Shown: positions 46,503 to 57,020 of the stretch, one piece after another | Numbering within the stretch: the first letter of the stretch is position 1 | Layout: every line of letters begins with the position of its first letter | The notes under the pieces: generated by a model | Database searches by the model: none | Told to the model about the DNA's origin: nothing | Seen by the model: the letters and a program-made list of their open reading frames with translations, nothing else | Position numbers and translations under genes: made by a program | Source of the DNA: Bacteroidales bacterium | GTDB taxonomy: Bacteria > Bacteroidota > Bacteroidia > Bacteroidales > Tenuifilaceae | DNA: 64,000 nt | NCBI GenBank assembly: GCA_013376985.1 | Contig: JACABB010000001.1 | Coordinates: forward strand, 334,155-398,154 | Reading direction: 5' to 3'

Positions 46503-46585
46503 GCCCTTTCAGGGCGCAAAAATAGGGTTTGTATTAGTTGCCCAAGGCGTTGCCATTGGGCTGAAGTAAATAGGACTTTCAGCCC
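46503..46585. repeat. Right REP-like hairpin cluster
   Basis: Mirror image of the left cluster: inner GCCCTTTCAGGGC, then CCCAAGGCGTTGCCATTGGG followed by CTGAA, then an outer imperfect hairpin ending near 46585. Confidence 0.75.
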
Positions 46586-46621
46586 TATTGATCATGAATA
46601 TCTGGAACTTCTGGTAATCTA

Positions 46622-46658
46622 GAAACAAAAAAGCCCAATAGAGCATTCTACTGGGCTT
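46622..46658 (-). terminator. Terminator of the yitT-like gene
   Basis: Stem AAGCCCA-A-TAGA / TCTA-C-TGGGCTT with a four-base loop. Read on the minus strand it is followed by TTTTTTG, 22 bases beyond the stop codon of the minus-strand gene. Confidence 0.7.
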
Positions 46659-46679
46659 ATGATATGAAATTTGGATACT

Positions 46680-47591
46680 CTAGCTATCGCTATGAATAGA
46701 TTTGAATCCTTCGCCGAGGATTTCGTTTGCGTCAATTACTGTGATAAAGGCAAACGGATCTATTGATTTAATATAATCCTTTAGCATATAAACTTCGCGG
46801 CGGCTAACATTAGTAAAGATCATTTTTTTCTCTTGGCCTTGGTACATCCCTGTTACGTTTATTAAAGTACCTCCACGCTCTAGGTCGATAATAATCTTAT
46901 TGCGGATCTCCTCCCATTTCTCAGAAACAATGAAAAGGGTTTTATCGTAGCTAACACCTTGGATGGTCATATCTATAACCTTACCAGTTATGTAGATAAC
47001 AATCCAGGAATACATTGGAATCTTCCAATCCTTAAAAGCGAGCAGGGCCAAAAGAACAATAGCCGAATCAACATAAATCATCAATTGTCCAAGGGGAAGG
47101 CGGGTATACTTTGCGAAAATCATGGCAATAATATCAGATCCGCCGCTTGTGGCTTTTGATTTAAATATTAAACCCAACCCAAATCCGATTAGTACACCTC
47201 CAAAAACTGATGATAGCAGCATATCGTCAACAAGCGGTGCGTAACCGAATAGCCCATGAAGCAAGTCGATAAAAATAGATGATAGAAGAAAACCGATTAC
47301 GGTTTTAACCCCAAAGCGAGGCCCAAGAATTTTTATTCCAATTATAGTTAATGGAATGTTGAGGATAAGACCAACTGTCCCAATTGGCAAACCATCTGGT
47401 GCCCAAGAGAACATTCCTTGAGTCAAATAGTGTGTGATGATACCAATACCATAAACCCCTCCCGGTGCAATTCTATGTGGGTCGATAAAAAGCACAAAAC
47501 CCGCAGCCAGAATAAACGCACCTATTGTTATCAAAGCGTAGGCTAAAAACCATTCCTTCGAAAACAGCTTTTCCTTAGTTAAATAGGTCAT
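46680..47591 (-). CDS. YitT-family membrane protein with DUF2179 domain
   Basis: 303 residues: about six membrane helices (about 15-200) with the repeated GGVYGIGIITHYL and KATSGGSDIIAMIF signatures of the YitT family, followed by a C-terminal DUF2179 domain (about 215-295, DKTLFIVSEKWEEIRNKIIIDLERGGTL...VSRREVYMLKDYIKSIDPFAFITVID). Transported substrate unknown. Stand-alone gene with its own terminator. Confidence 0.9.
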   Translation of the reverse strand: MTYLTKEKLFSKEWFLAYALITIGAFILAAGFVLFIDPHRIAPGGVYGIGIITHYLTQGMFSWAPDGLPIGTVGLILNIPLTIIGIKILGPRFGVKTVIGFLLSSIFIDLLHGLFGYAPLVDDMLLSSVFGGVLIGFGLGLIFKSKATSGGSDIIAMIFAKYTRLPLGQLMIYVDSAIVLLALLAFKDWKIPMYSWIVIYITGKVIDMTIQGVSYDKTLFIVSEKWEEIRNKIIIDLERGGTLINVTGMYQGQEKKMIFTNVSRREVYMLKDYIKSIDPFAFITVIDANEILGEGFKSIHSDS

Positions 47592-47698
47592 CTCAATTTA
47601 ATTATTAGTTTTCAATTTTGTGACAAAATTAATTTTTTCCCCTCTAAAGTTTTAATAAGTGTCTTTTAACATATCTGAAAAGGGTAAACTGAAAAAGA

Positions 47699-47732
47699 TA
47701 AAAAAACCCCGATTTGAGATCGAGGTTTTTTA
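47699..47732 (-). terminator. Terminator after the GT9 gene
   Basis: AAAAAACCCCGAT, a short loop, ATCGAGGTTTTTT: near-perfect stem with A and T tracts on both sides, 21 bases past the stop of the minus-strand glycosyltransferase gene. Confidence 0.75.
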
Positions 47733-47752
47733 GATGAGTTCAACAACAATTA

Positions 47753-48781
47753 TTAGGTGATAATTTCGTCCAATATTTTACTATAAACGCTTTCGGGGGT
47801 AATTAGATTCATGCAGGCAAAATCCTTCCTAAAACAGGGCTTATTTCCATAAATGGAACATGGTCGGCACGGCAGGTTAATTTGAAGTGCATGTTTTGGG
47901 TTTTGATTCCACCCATAAAATCCTGCAAAAGGATGTGTTGCTCCCCAAATACTTACCACACATGTGTTTACAAGCGATGCAAGGTGCATATTTGCTGAGT
48001 CCATGGAAACAAGAACCTCAAGATTCGAAATTACCTTTAGCTCATCCTCCATAGTAAGTTTTCCTGCAAGGGAGATTGTATTCGGAAAACGTTTCTCCCA
48101 TCCCTCTAAAATCTCTTTTTCATATTGTCCTCCACCAAATAGGAATATTTTAACGCCTTTAGTATCCGAAAGGAGATCCATAACCTTTTCCATCATCTCG
48201 AGTGGGTATATTTTCCCCTTGTGCTTAGCAAATGGTGCAACTCCAACCCATTTATTTTCCCTTGGCCCCGTGATGTTTGTAATTTTTTCGGTTAAGGGTG
48301 ATTTGGTAAATAGGTAATCAAATTCAATATCAAATTTAAAACCAGCGTCGTAAAATACTTTTGCATAGCGCGATACCGATGTATCGAGTTGACGTAAAAC
48401 TTTCTTGTTAATTCTAGTAAGATTACGTTTATCCTTTCGGCCTTTATCAATAATCGCAAAATGCGATAACGAAAAAAGATATAGAAACCGGAGGATTTTT
48501 GTTCTTATCACATCGTGTAAATCGGCAATAACATCAAACTTACCAAGCTTTCGGAGATCGAAGTAAAGACGTATTATTCCCCAAAATCCTTTATGTCTTC
48601 CCTTAAGGTCAACTTCAAAATGCTTAACTCCGGGTATATGTTTTAAAAATCCTGCGGCAAATTTTTGCGATACAAATGTGATTTCGGCATCTGGGTAAGC
48701 CTTAGATAGTGACCATATAACGGGAACTGTCATTGCAACATCACCAATAGCACTTAACCGGAATACTAAAATCTTTGCCAT
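47753..48781 (-). CDS. Glycosyltransferase family 9 (heptosyltransferase-like)
   Basis: 342 residues with the GT-B fold signs of ADP-heptose:LPS heptosyltransferases: FRLSAIGDVAMTVPVIWSL at the N-terminus, GVAPFAKHKGKIYPLE near the middle, FLFGGGQYEKEIL, and the donor-site block VLVSMDSANMHLASLVNTCVVSIWGATHP. It probably adds a sugar to the lipopolysaccharide core on the inner membrane. Genes for DUF4254 proteins next to GT9 genes are common in Bacteroidota, as here (13-base gap). Confidence 0.9.
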   Translation of the reverse strand: MAKILVFRLSAIGDVAMTVPVIWSLSKAYPDAEITFVSQKFAAGFLKHIPGVKHFEVDLKGRHKGFWGIIRLYFDLRKLGKFDVIADLHDVIRTKILRFLYLFSLSHFAIIDKGRKDKRNLTRINKKVLRQLDTSVSRYAKVFYDAGFKFDIEFDYLFTKSPLTEKITNITGPRENKWVGVAPFAKHKGKIYPLEMMEKVMDLLSDTKGVKIFLFGGGQYEKEILEGWEKRFPNTISLAGKLTMEDELKVISNLEVLVSMDSANMHLASLVNTCVVSIWGATHPFAGFYGWNQNPKHALQINLPCRPCSIYGNKPCFRKDFACMNLITPESVYSKILDEIIT

Positions 48782-48794
48782 CGTTTTTTCGAGA

Positions 48795-49403
48795 TTATTT
48801 TTTTTGTGCGTAAAGTACTGGGTTTAAGGATGGATCGTTGTACATTTTCATCTGCTTGTAAACTTTCATGTACTTCTTACCGCTTTCGATATCGGCAATT
48901 AGCTGATCAATAGCCAATGAGAGATCTTTTTTCTGATCTAACAGTACATCAAGTTTGGTTTGGCATTTAGCAAGATGTTCAGGTGCAGCATCTTTTCTAA
49001 TCACCTCTTGTTGCATGTGGTAAATCTTTAATGCAAGTATTGATAGGCGATCGATTGCCCATGCAGGGCTTTCCGTGTTAAGGGTAGCGCCCGCTTGTAG
49101 TTTAACATCCTTATACTTTGTAAGAAAGTAGCTATCGATTAGCTCAACCAAATCGGTTCTTTCCTGATTCGAACGATCTATCCAACGCTTAATTTCTAGG
49201 GCTTTTATAGGATCAATCTTGGGATCTCTAATGATATCCTCAAGATGCCACTGTACGGCATCAATCCAGTTCTTTTTAAATAGCGATCCCTCAATGGTTT
49301 CCTCTTTGTGAGGGTTTACTAATGTAGCGTATACATTATCCATTGTATGATAGTAAGTTGTACTATCGTCGAAAAGTTTATTACAAAGTTGGCTGAAGGT
49401 CAT
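48795..49403 (-). CDS. DUF4254 domain protein
   Basis: 202 residues from ATG 49403 (an upstream ATG at 49430 would add nine). Almost wholly helical, soluble, with the conserved LVNPHKEETIEGSLFKKNWIDAVQWHLEDIIRDP and WAIDRLSILALKIYHM segments of DUF4254. Function unknown; the steady link with GT9 genes suggests a role in lipopolysaccharide assembly. Confidence 0.85.
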   Translation of the reverse strand: MTFSQLCNKLFDDSTTYYHTMDNVYATLVNPHKEETIEGSLFKKNWIDAVQWHLEDIIRDPKIDPIKALEIKRWIDRSNQERTDLVELIDSYFLTKYKDVKLQAGATLNTESPAWAIDRLSILALKIYHMQQEVIRKDAAPEHLAKCQTKLDVLLDQKKDLSLAIDQLIADIESGKKYMKVYKQMKMYNDPSLNPVLYAQKK

Positions 49404-49446
49404 TTTTTTCAATTTAAGTGTAAAAAGCAAAAATATCTTATTTATT

Positions 49447-50733
49447 TTAAAAGTTTCGATTGTTTCTATTTTTCTGCATTTTATTATGCTCTTCCTCAGA
49501 AATCACTCGATATAATTTATCTGCACGCCTTACCGCGGTGTTAACAGGAATAGAGCATTTTATTCCTTTTGGACAAAATTGTGCAGGCTTTTCATCAACC
49601 CTTATCTCGGAAACGGTTTCTTCAATAACGCCAGATGTTGTGCCTATAATTAAAATTTTATCGTTGAGGTAAAGTTCATGCGCTTCAATTGAAACCTCTG
49701 CAACACCAAGGTTTGAGAAATAATTGGTGATTTTCCCGCAATATATTTTCCTTTCGGTTGCTAAGCTGCCATAAACGTGGCTCCATTCGCCCAGTTTACG
49801 ACCAAGGTAATAACCATCCCAAAAACCTCTGTTAAATACGGTTGCTAATCGGTTTGTCCAATTATCTATTTTTTCTGGCGTATAGGAATTATCGCAAATT
49901 GCATTTACGGCCTCATTGTAACATTGGGTAACGGTTTTAACATACTCGGGAGCACGAGCCCGGCCTTCAATCTTAAGCACTCGAACACCGGCATCAATTA
50001 ACTTATTTAGAAAGTTTATTGTACACAAATCTTTGGGTGACATGATATATTCGTTATCGACCTCAAGTTGCTTGCCTGTTTCAGATTCCTGAACGGTATA
50101 CGATCTTCTACAGATTTGAAGGCATGCTCCACGATTTGCCGATATATTTTCCTGGTGAAGGCTAAGGTAGCATTTGCCCGAAATAGCCATGCAAAGCGCT
50201 CCGTGAACAAAAAGTTCAATTTTAATTTTGTTTCCTGATGGACCTGTTATATTTTCTCTTTCAATCCCTTGATATATTTCATGGATTTGCTCTAAGGAAA
50301 GTTCCCTTGCTAGAACAACAACATCAGCCCAATGGGAATAAAATTTTAACGATTCAAGGTTGCTAATATTAAGCTGGGTGGAGAGGTGTATTTCGTGTCC
50401 AAGTTCAGAAGCACACATCAGCGCTGCTTGATCGGAGGCAATTATTGCACTAACACCTGCGGTACGAGCCTCTTTAAGTAATTCTTTAACGGCGGGTAAA
50501 TCATTATCGTAAAGGACAGTGTTTACAGTAAGATATGACTTTATGCCGCTATTAGTGCAAATCCTTACAATTTCCTTTAAATCGGATACAGAAAAATTAA
50601 CCGATGATTTTGCCCGCATGTTAAGATGACCAACGCCAAAGTAAACCGCATTTGCGCCACCCTGAATTGCAGCCATTAGGGATTCAACGTTGCCCGCAGG
50701 TGACATTACCTCTATATCCGAACGTTTCAGCAT
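49447..50733 (-). CDS. U32-family peptidase-like protein (TrhP/YegQ type)
   Basis: 428 residues from ATG 50733. The upstream ATG at 50772 would add a hydrophobic stretch not typical of the family. N-terminal TIM-barrel-like domain opens with VMSPAGNVESLMAAIQGGANAVYFG and contains the U32 signature ELFVHGALCMAISGKCYLS, plus cysteines in ANRGACLQICRRSY. Members such as TrhP and RlhA take part in RNA hydroxylation with prephenate rather than acting as proteases; which applies here is not settled. Confidence 0.9.
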   Translation of the reverse strand: MLKRSDIEVMSPAGNVESLMAAIQGGANAVYFGVGHLNMRAKSSVNFSVSDLKEIVRICTNSGIKSYLTVNTVLYDNDLPAVKELLKEARTAGVSAIIASDQAALMCASELGHEIHLSTQLNISNLESLKFYSHWADVVVLARELSLEQIHEIYQGIERENITGPSGNKIKIELFVHGALCMAISGKCYLSLHQENISANRGACLQICRRSYTVQESETGKQLEVDNEYIMSPKDLCTINFLNKLIDAGVRVLKIEGRARAPEYVKTVTQCYNEAVNAICDNSYTPEKIDNWTNRLATVFNRGFWDGYYLGRKLGEWSHVYGSLATERKIYCGKITNYFSNLGVAEVSIEAHELYLNDKILIIGTTSGVIEETVSEIRVDEKPAQFCPKGIKCSIPVNTAVRRADKLYRVISEEEHNKMQKNRNNRNF

Positions 50734-50784
50734 TCTCTTGTATAGAATTAAAATGTGGATACAAAGAAACAACTCTTTGTGCTA

Positions 50785-50823
50785 AATAAAAAAACATCCT
50801 TTGATTTTGAACCAAAGGATGTT
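50785..50823 (-). terminator. Terminator of the atpDC-hydrolase run
   Basis: AACATCCTTTG, nine-base loop, CAAAGGATGTT: a perfect 11-bp stem. On the minus strand it is followed by TTTTTTTATTT. It lies 20 bases beyond the stop of the alpha/beta hydrolase gene. Confidence 0.8.
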
Positions 50824-50843
50824 GCCCATATTGACTAAAATAT

Positions 50844-51584
50844 CTATTTCTTTAATTTACTAAAGAACACTGTTACTGCCATCCAATATTCTTTGCTTGA
50901 AGGGTTCGATTCCCAAAGAGCCTTAGAGCCATGTTTACCAGAATCTGTGGTGGGTTTAAATGTTGTTACTAAAGATTTTGGAATAACAGAAAGCATATCG
51001 ACCATTGCTGGATACTCGTCTTTAGAGGATAGTGCAAGCACAGGAACGGAAATCTTTGAAATTTTTGATTGAATAAAGTTTTTCGGTTCAAAGTATTCGC
51101 CCGGCGAAAAAACAACCAAAGCACCAATCTTAAGTTCTTCGGTGGCTACAATTAAACTTAGCGAAGCAGAGTAAGAGCTACCCCAAAGAACAATGGGCTT
51201 GCTCGATTTTTGCTTTACGTAGTCTATTGCAGCATGGATATCGGGAAGAGCATCAATGTAATTTGTTGGAAGATTTTTTTCCTTTGCTTTAGCAGCAGTT
51301 TCGTTTTTTATAAAGTTCACCTCCTCGCCAGAGCGTTGATCCAACGCTAAGCAGTTGTAGCCTAACTTTACAAGTTTTGGTGCAATTTCCTTATACTCTC
51401 CCCGGCTGTATCCTGCCTGATGTAAAAGGATGATATAAGGATTTTGCGTTGATGAGATATAAAGATCGGCAGTAATACTTAAACCATCCTTTGATTCAAA
51501 GGAAACTTTTTGCTGTGCCGAAGTTCCTAAAACCATAAACGTTAAAGATAATCCCCAAATTAAACGGCTGTACAAGAAACGCAT
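50844..51584 (-). CDS. Secreted alpha/beta hydrolase
   Basis: 246 residues with a signal peptide (about 1-23, ending LGTSAQ). Serine nucleophile in VLWGSSYSASLS (about 146-157), candidate Asp in LALSSKDEYP and His in DSGKHGSKAL complete a catalytic triad. The oxyanion region is ILLHQAGYSRGEY. Resembles dienelactone hydrolase/esterase-like proteins; substrate unknown. It follows atpC by nine bases and may be read through from atpD-atpC. Confidence 0.85.
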   Translation of the reverse strand: MRFLYSRLIWGLSLTFMVLGTSAQQKVSFESKDGLSITADLYISSTQNPYIILLHQAGYSRGEYKEIAPKLVKLGYNCLALDQRSGEEVNFIKNETAAKAKEKNLPTNYIDALPDIHAAIDYVKQKSSKPIVLWGSSYSASLSLIVATEELKIGALVVFSPGEYFEPKNFIQSKISKISVPVLALSSKDEYPAMVDMLSVIPKSLVTTFKPTTDSGKHGSKALWESNPSSKEYWMAVTVFFSKLKK

Positions 51585-51593
51585 AGGACACTA

Positions 51594-51851
51594 TTAATTT
51601 GCTTTACTAATAGAATCAGATAATACCACTACATGGTTCTTTTTAACTTCAATCAGACCAATTTCAGAGATATCAAAGTAGATTTCTTTTTTATCCTCTT
51701 CAACAACCTTGATTTGTCCCGGTTCAAGCGTTGAGGTTAGCGGTGCATGATTTTTCATCACAGCAAATGAACCTTTTGAACCCGGAACTCTTACAAGGAG
51801 TATTTCCCCTTTATAAATTGTTGCTTTAGGCGTAACTATTTCGAGTAACAT
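51594..51851 (-). CDS. atpC: F1 ATP synthase subunit epsilon (short form)
   Basis: 85 residues: only the N-terminal beta-sandwich (LLEIVTPKATIYKGEILLVRVPGSKGSFAVMKNHAPLTS...). The C-terminal two-helix domain of longer epsilon subunits (about 130-140 residues) is absent. In other bacteria that domain inhibits ATP hydrolysis, so this enzyme lacks that form of control. Short epsilon is common in Bacteroidota. 17 bases after atpD. Confidence 0.93.
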   Translation of the reverse strand: MLLEIVTPKATIYKGEILLVRVPGSKGSFAVMKNHAPLTSTLEPGQIKVVEEDKKEIYFDISEIGLIEVKKNHVVVLSDSISKAN

Positions 51852-51868
51852 AAAAATAGTTTTATCAA

Positions 51869-53443
<1,575 letters not shown>

Positions 53444-53454
53444 ACGCTACATCT

Positions 53455-56400
53455 TTATTTTTGAGAAACACCTTGTGTGTATAGTTCATAAAAATGCTGT
53501 AAACTTTTTTCAATCTCGTTCTTTAATTCAATCTGACTATACTTATCAGCTAAAGAACCCAGTTCCTGTAAGGTTTGAATATTAACCTGTTTCTCGTAGT
53601 CAATTGAACCATCGAATCGATGACTCAAACTGAAATAATAGCGTAAGTTTTCTTCGGTTGCCTTTAGATAATCCTTAATAATTTTATCGGCCTTTTCGGT
53701 TTCGTTGATTTTAAAATATGATTCAGCGATTCCAATCATAAAAATATCGTATGGATATTTTCTTTGGGGCATCAAATCAACAATTTTATTAAGAACCACA
53801 AGTGCAGAATCTTTTTTATTCTGAGATATTAGTTCGTCTGCTAATCGGTTAAAGTTGTTTCTTAATCGAAGAACTGTTGTGGTTCGCTGATTATTATGAT
53901 CGATACTTACATCGGGTTGATTCATTCTACCCCAACGGAATTTATTCAATAGGTTATTGTAAAGAATATCAGCATCAATTCTACCAAAAGATAAATAGTC
54001 TTTAGCCTTTGTCTTTATTGGTACTAAGCGGTAAGCAAAACCCTCAAGTTGTAAATAATCGCTAATTCCTATATCGGAATCACCATATGGAGAAACGAAG
54101 TAAATTGGGCGTTTCCAATTATTGTTGGCAATTATATCAAGCATTATCATATCGCTTTTTTGGATATAACTTTTCTTTAGCGTTCCAACAATTTCTTTTA
54201 CGATTAGTGCCGAATCTTTTTTACTAACAGTATTGCTTGCTAGTACAGCGTCTTTATCAACCGAAACCATGTAGCTCTTAGTTGGTATATAAGCAACAGG
54301 ATCCTCGTTGGGGATTTGATATTTAGTATCAGGCTTATCGCTAGCAACAAAATCCATAATTTGTTTTAATTCAATGTTTTGTTTAAACCTCTCGATTACA
54401 TAAACAATATCTCGTTTGCCCTGAACGTATTGATCATTATTCATGCTTATAGGAAGAGGTGCGGATTCGTATGCTTTTCTTTTCATTTGATCAACATACC
54501 AATCGGTTCCAAGTAAGCTAAGATTACAAACTCGCACATCGGTTCTAACCCCTTCAACTTCTTGAATGTACCACAGAGGGAATGTATCGTTATCGCCATT
54601 GGTAAAAAGAATAGCATTAGGAGCACAGGAATTTAAATAGTTGTATGCGTAATCCCTTGCGGTATAACGCCCTGAACGATTATGGTCGTCCCAGTTTTGG
54701 GCTCCCATAATAATTGGAACGCCAAGACACAACACCGAAGCCACGGAAGCCCTTTGAATGGGTTGAAGTAGTTTTGAAAATCCTTCTGATACAGCCAATA
54801 CACCTAAACCAATCCATATAGCGAATGCATAAAAGGATCCAGCAAATGCATAATCACGTTCACGAGGTTGTAACGGATACTGATTTAGATATACAACAAT
54901 AGCCACACCTGTTAAAACGAAAAGAAGTGTCACGACAATAAGATTTCTTTTATCTCTTAGAAACTGATAAGCCAACCCGATTAATCCTAGGATTAGAGGA
55001 AGGAAGTAATACTTATTTCTACCAATTTGATTAAGTTGTTCGTGTGTTAACTTATCCTGATTGCCAAGATGGATTGCATCGATTGGTTTAATTCCGCTTA
55101 TCCAATTACCGTTTAGTAATCCCCCCTGGCTTTGAATATCATCTTGCCGACCAACAAAGTTCCACATGAAGTAACGCCAATACATAAATCCTACTTGGTA
55201 GCTAAAAAAGAAACGTAAATTTTCCGTAAACGTTGGAATATTTCTTACCTCTTGCTCACCATTTTGATTGGTAATATGTTCGGGAATACCAACAATATTG
55301 GCCCATTTTTTATACTCTTCCTCATGCCCTTCGCCAGGACTCCACATTCTTGGAAAAACTGTTTGAAACCGCTCATCGAAGGAGTAATTTGTTTTCAGAT
55401 AAGATCTGATATATTTTCCATTTCTGGGAATAAAAGTCGTTTGGTTTTCGCTACTGGTTACGGGTGCATTATAATATTGACCATAAAGCAAAGGTCTGTC
55501 GCCATACTGGTCACGATTTATGTAACTCATCAACGAAAAAACATTTGATGGATTATTCTCATTCAAAGGAGTATCAACAGACGATCTTATTAAGACCAGT
55601 GCATAAGAGGAGTACCCAATTAGTATAACTGTAACACCTAGAATTATTGTGTTTGCAAGAACCTTATTATGCTTGAGAGTATAATTTATTCCCCAGATAA
55701 GGATGGCAATTAGAGCAATAGTATAAAAAATTACCCCGCTATTATATGGTAGTCCAAAACCATTAACAAAAAGAAGTTCAAACCATGAGGCAACCATAAA
55801 GGTTCCTGGTATGATTACGTAAAGAACACCACCAAGAAGTGCAACAGAGATAAGACTTGCCCAAATTAAACCTTTTTGCGTTGGAGTATATTTTCTGAAA
55901 TAGTAGATAAAGGCAATTGCTGGAATTGTTAGTAGGTTGAGTAGGTGAACACCAATTGATAGCCCCATCATATAGGCTATAAAAATTAACCAACGATTTG
56001 CATAGGGTTTATCCGCTTCTACCTCCCATTTTAGGATTGCCCAGAAAACAATGGCGGTAAAAAATGACGAAAGGGCATAAACCTCGCCCTCAACTGCAGA
56101 AAACCAGAATGAATCCGAGAATGTGTATGCTAGAGCACCGACAAAACCACTTCCCATAATTCCAATAATATTTGCTGTTGTTGGCTCTTCAACGTTTTTT
56201 ACAACTAGTTTTTTAGCTAAATGGGTTATTGACCAAAAAAGGAAAAGAATTGTGAATGCACTTGCAAGCGCAGACATTATATTGACTGTAACGGAAATTT
56301 TTGAAACATCACCCGCAAAGTGGGTGAAGAAATTAGACACCAATATAAAAAATGTATTTCCTGGAGGATGCCCTACTTCAAGTTTATAGGATGACGCTAT

Positions 56401-56517
56401 AAATTCACCACAATCCCAGAAGCTGGCTGTGGGTTCAATGGTCATTAGGTAAACTATTGCAGACGCAAGGAATGCAACCCATCCAGTGATGTTGTTTATT
56501 TGATTGTATTTTTTCAT
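53455..56517 (-). CDS. DUF2723 multi-pass membrane protein (probable glycosyltransferase)
   Basis: 1020 residues. The N-terminal part has about 12-14 membrane helices and the DUF2723 signature WDCGEFIASSYKLEVGHPPG (about 35-54), in which the acidic residue resembles the catalytic Asp of PMT-type GT-C glycosyltransferases. A long soluble part (about 590-1020) follows, ending in TPR-like helices (LVVLNKIVDLMPQRKYPYDIFMIGIAESYF). In Bacteroidota these are suspected to take part in protein O-glycosylation; here that is inference. Divergent from the SUI1 gene. Confidence 0.85.
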   Translation of the reverse strand: MKKYNQINNITGWVAFLASAIVYLMTIEPTASFWDCGEFIASSYKLEVGHPPGNTFFILVSNFFTHFAGDVSKISVTVNIMSALASAFTILFLFWSITHLAKKLVVKNVEEPTTANIIGIMGSGFVGALAYTFSDSFWFSAVEGEVYALSSFFTAIVFWAILKWEVEADKPYANRWLIFIAYMMGLSIGVHLLNLLTIPAIAFIYYFRKYTPTQKGLIWASLISVALLGGVLYVIIPGTFMVASWFELLFVNGFGLPYNSGVIFYTIALIAILIWGINYTLKHNKVLANTIILGVTVILIGYSSYALVLIRSSVDTPLNENNPSNVFSLMSYINRDQYGDRPLLYGQYYNAPVTSSENQTTFIPRNGKYIRSYLKTNYSFDERFQTVFPRMWSPGEGHEEEYKKWANIVGIPEHITNQNGEQEVRNIPTFTENLRFFFSYQVGFMYWRYFMWNFVGRQDDIQSQGGLLNGNWISGIKPIDAIHLGNQDKLTHEQLNQIGRNKYYFLPLILGLIGLAYQFLRDKRNLIVVTLLFVLTGVAIVVYLNQYPLQPRERDYAFAGSFYAFAIWIGLGVLAVSEGFSKLLQPIQRASVASVLCLGVPIIMGAQNWDDHNRSGRYTARDYAYNYLNSCAPNAILFTNGDNDTFPLWYIQEVEGVRTDVRVCNLSLLGTDWYVDQMKRKAYESAPLPISMNNDQYVQGKRDIVYVIERFKQNIELKQIMDFVASDKPDTKYQIPNEDPVAYIPTKSYMVSVDKDAVLASNTVSKKDSALIVKEIVGTLKKSYIQKSDMIMLDIIANNNWKRPIYFVSPYGDSDIGISDYLQLEGFAYRLVPIKTKAKDYLSFGRIDADILYNNLLNKFRWGRMNQPDVSIDHNNQRTTTVLRLRNNFNRLADELISQNKKDSALVVLNKIVDLMPQRKYPYDIFMIGIAESYFKINETEKADKIIKDYLKATEENLRYYFSLSHRFDGSIDYEKQVNIQTLQELGSLADKYSQIELKNEIEKSLQHFYELYTQGVSQK

Positions 56518-56621
56518 AAGTGCATAAATAATAATTCGCTAAAGTAACCAAAATTCGCTTACAGCCCTCATGTAATATAATTTTAGCTTTGTTTAAAACT
56601 ATGTTAATCTGTTTTTTGAAG

Positions 56622-56629
56622 TACTTTTG
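56622..56629 (+). promoter_or_regulatory. Candidate -7 box for the SUI1 gene
   Basis: TACTTTTG, a perfect TAnnTTTG match 17 bases before the ATG at 56647. No TTG at the usual -33 spacing. Confidence 0.35.
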
Positions 56630-56646
56630 CTCTAAATTACTAAAAT

Positions 56647-56991
56647 ATGAAGGAGAATAACTGGAAAGATAGGCTAAGTGTTGTCTATTCTACAAATCCT
56701 GATTTTCAATACAATCAAGGAGAAAAGCATGAGGAGGAAACAATTCTTCCTCAAAAGCAAAATTTAGTAGTAGCCATTGAGCGAAAAAACAGAGGGGGTA
56801 AAACCGTTACCCTTGTAAAAGGTTTTGTTGGTAAAGAGGATGATTTGGCCGAGCTAGGCAAAAAGTTGAAAACAAAATGCGGAGTTGGCGGATCAGTAAA
56901 AGAAGGAGAGATTATTATTCAAGGAGAGTTTAAAACTCGCATTGCCGATTTACTGAAAGAATGGGGTTATCGGGTAAAAGTATCTGGTTGA
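56647..56991 (+). CDS. SUI1/YciH-type translation initiation factor
   Basis: 114 residues. Contains the SUI1 domain: [57 protein letters not shown] (written in part: [32 protein letters not shown]). Related to eukaryotic eIF1; bacterial YciH may affect start-site choice. Single gene, divergent from the DUF2723 gene. Confidence 0.93.
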   Translation: MKENNWKDRLSVVYSTNPDFQYNQGEKHEEETILPQKQNLVVAIERKNRGGKTVTLVKGFVGKEDDLAELGKKLKTKCGVGGSVKEGEIIIQGEFKTRIADLLKEWGYRVKVSG

Positions 56992-57020
56992 TGGTTTAAT
57001 AATCATGAAAATTATTTATA

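Larger units (their letters stand above)
45941..46585. mobile_element. REP-flanked RAYT element
   Basis: A 645-base unit: a Y1 transposase gene bracketed by hairpin-forming repeats that are mirror images. Left order is outer hairpin GTCCCGAAGGGAC (45941-45953), then CCCAAAGGCAACGCCTTGGG (45966-45985), then GCCCAGAAAGGGC (46010-46022). Right order is GCCCTTTCAGGGC (46503-46515), then CCCAAGGCGTTGCCATTGGG (46541-46560), then an imperfect ATAGGACTTTCAGCCCTAT. The left TTCAGCCCAA... block and the inverse of the right ...TTGGGCTGAA block agree over about 25 bases with one mismatch. This matches REP/RAYT units rather than an insertion sequence with cargo. Confidence 0.8.

Noticed and set aside
45941-46585. 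Hairpin repeats as a CRISPR array
   Set aside because: Repeats are short palindromes of different types flanking a transposase, without regular spacers or cas genes.
50900-50925. Sequence GGGTTCGATTCCC resembling a tRNA T-arm
   Set aside because: It lies inside the alpha/beta hydrolase gene and no cloverleaf can be built around it.
48600-51584. atpC and the hydrolase gene as a functional unit
   Set aside because: They are adjacent by nine bases but share no known pathway; the link is probably only transcriptional.
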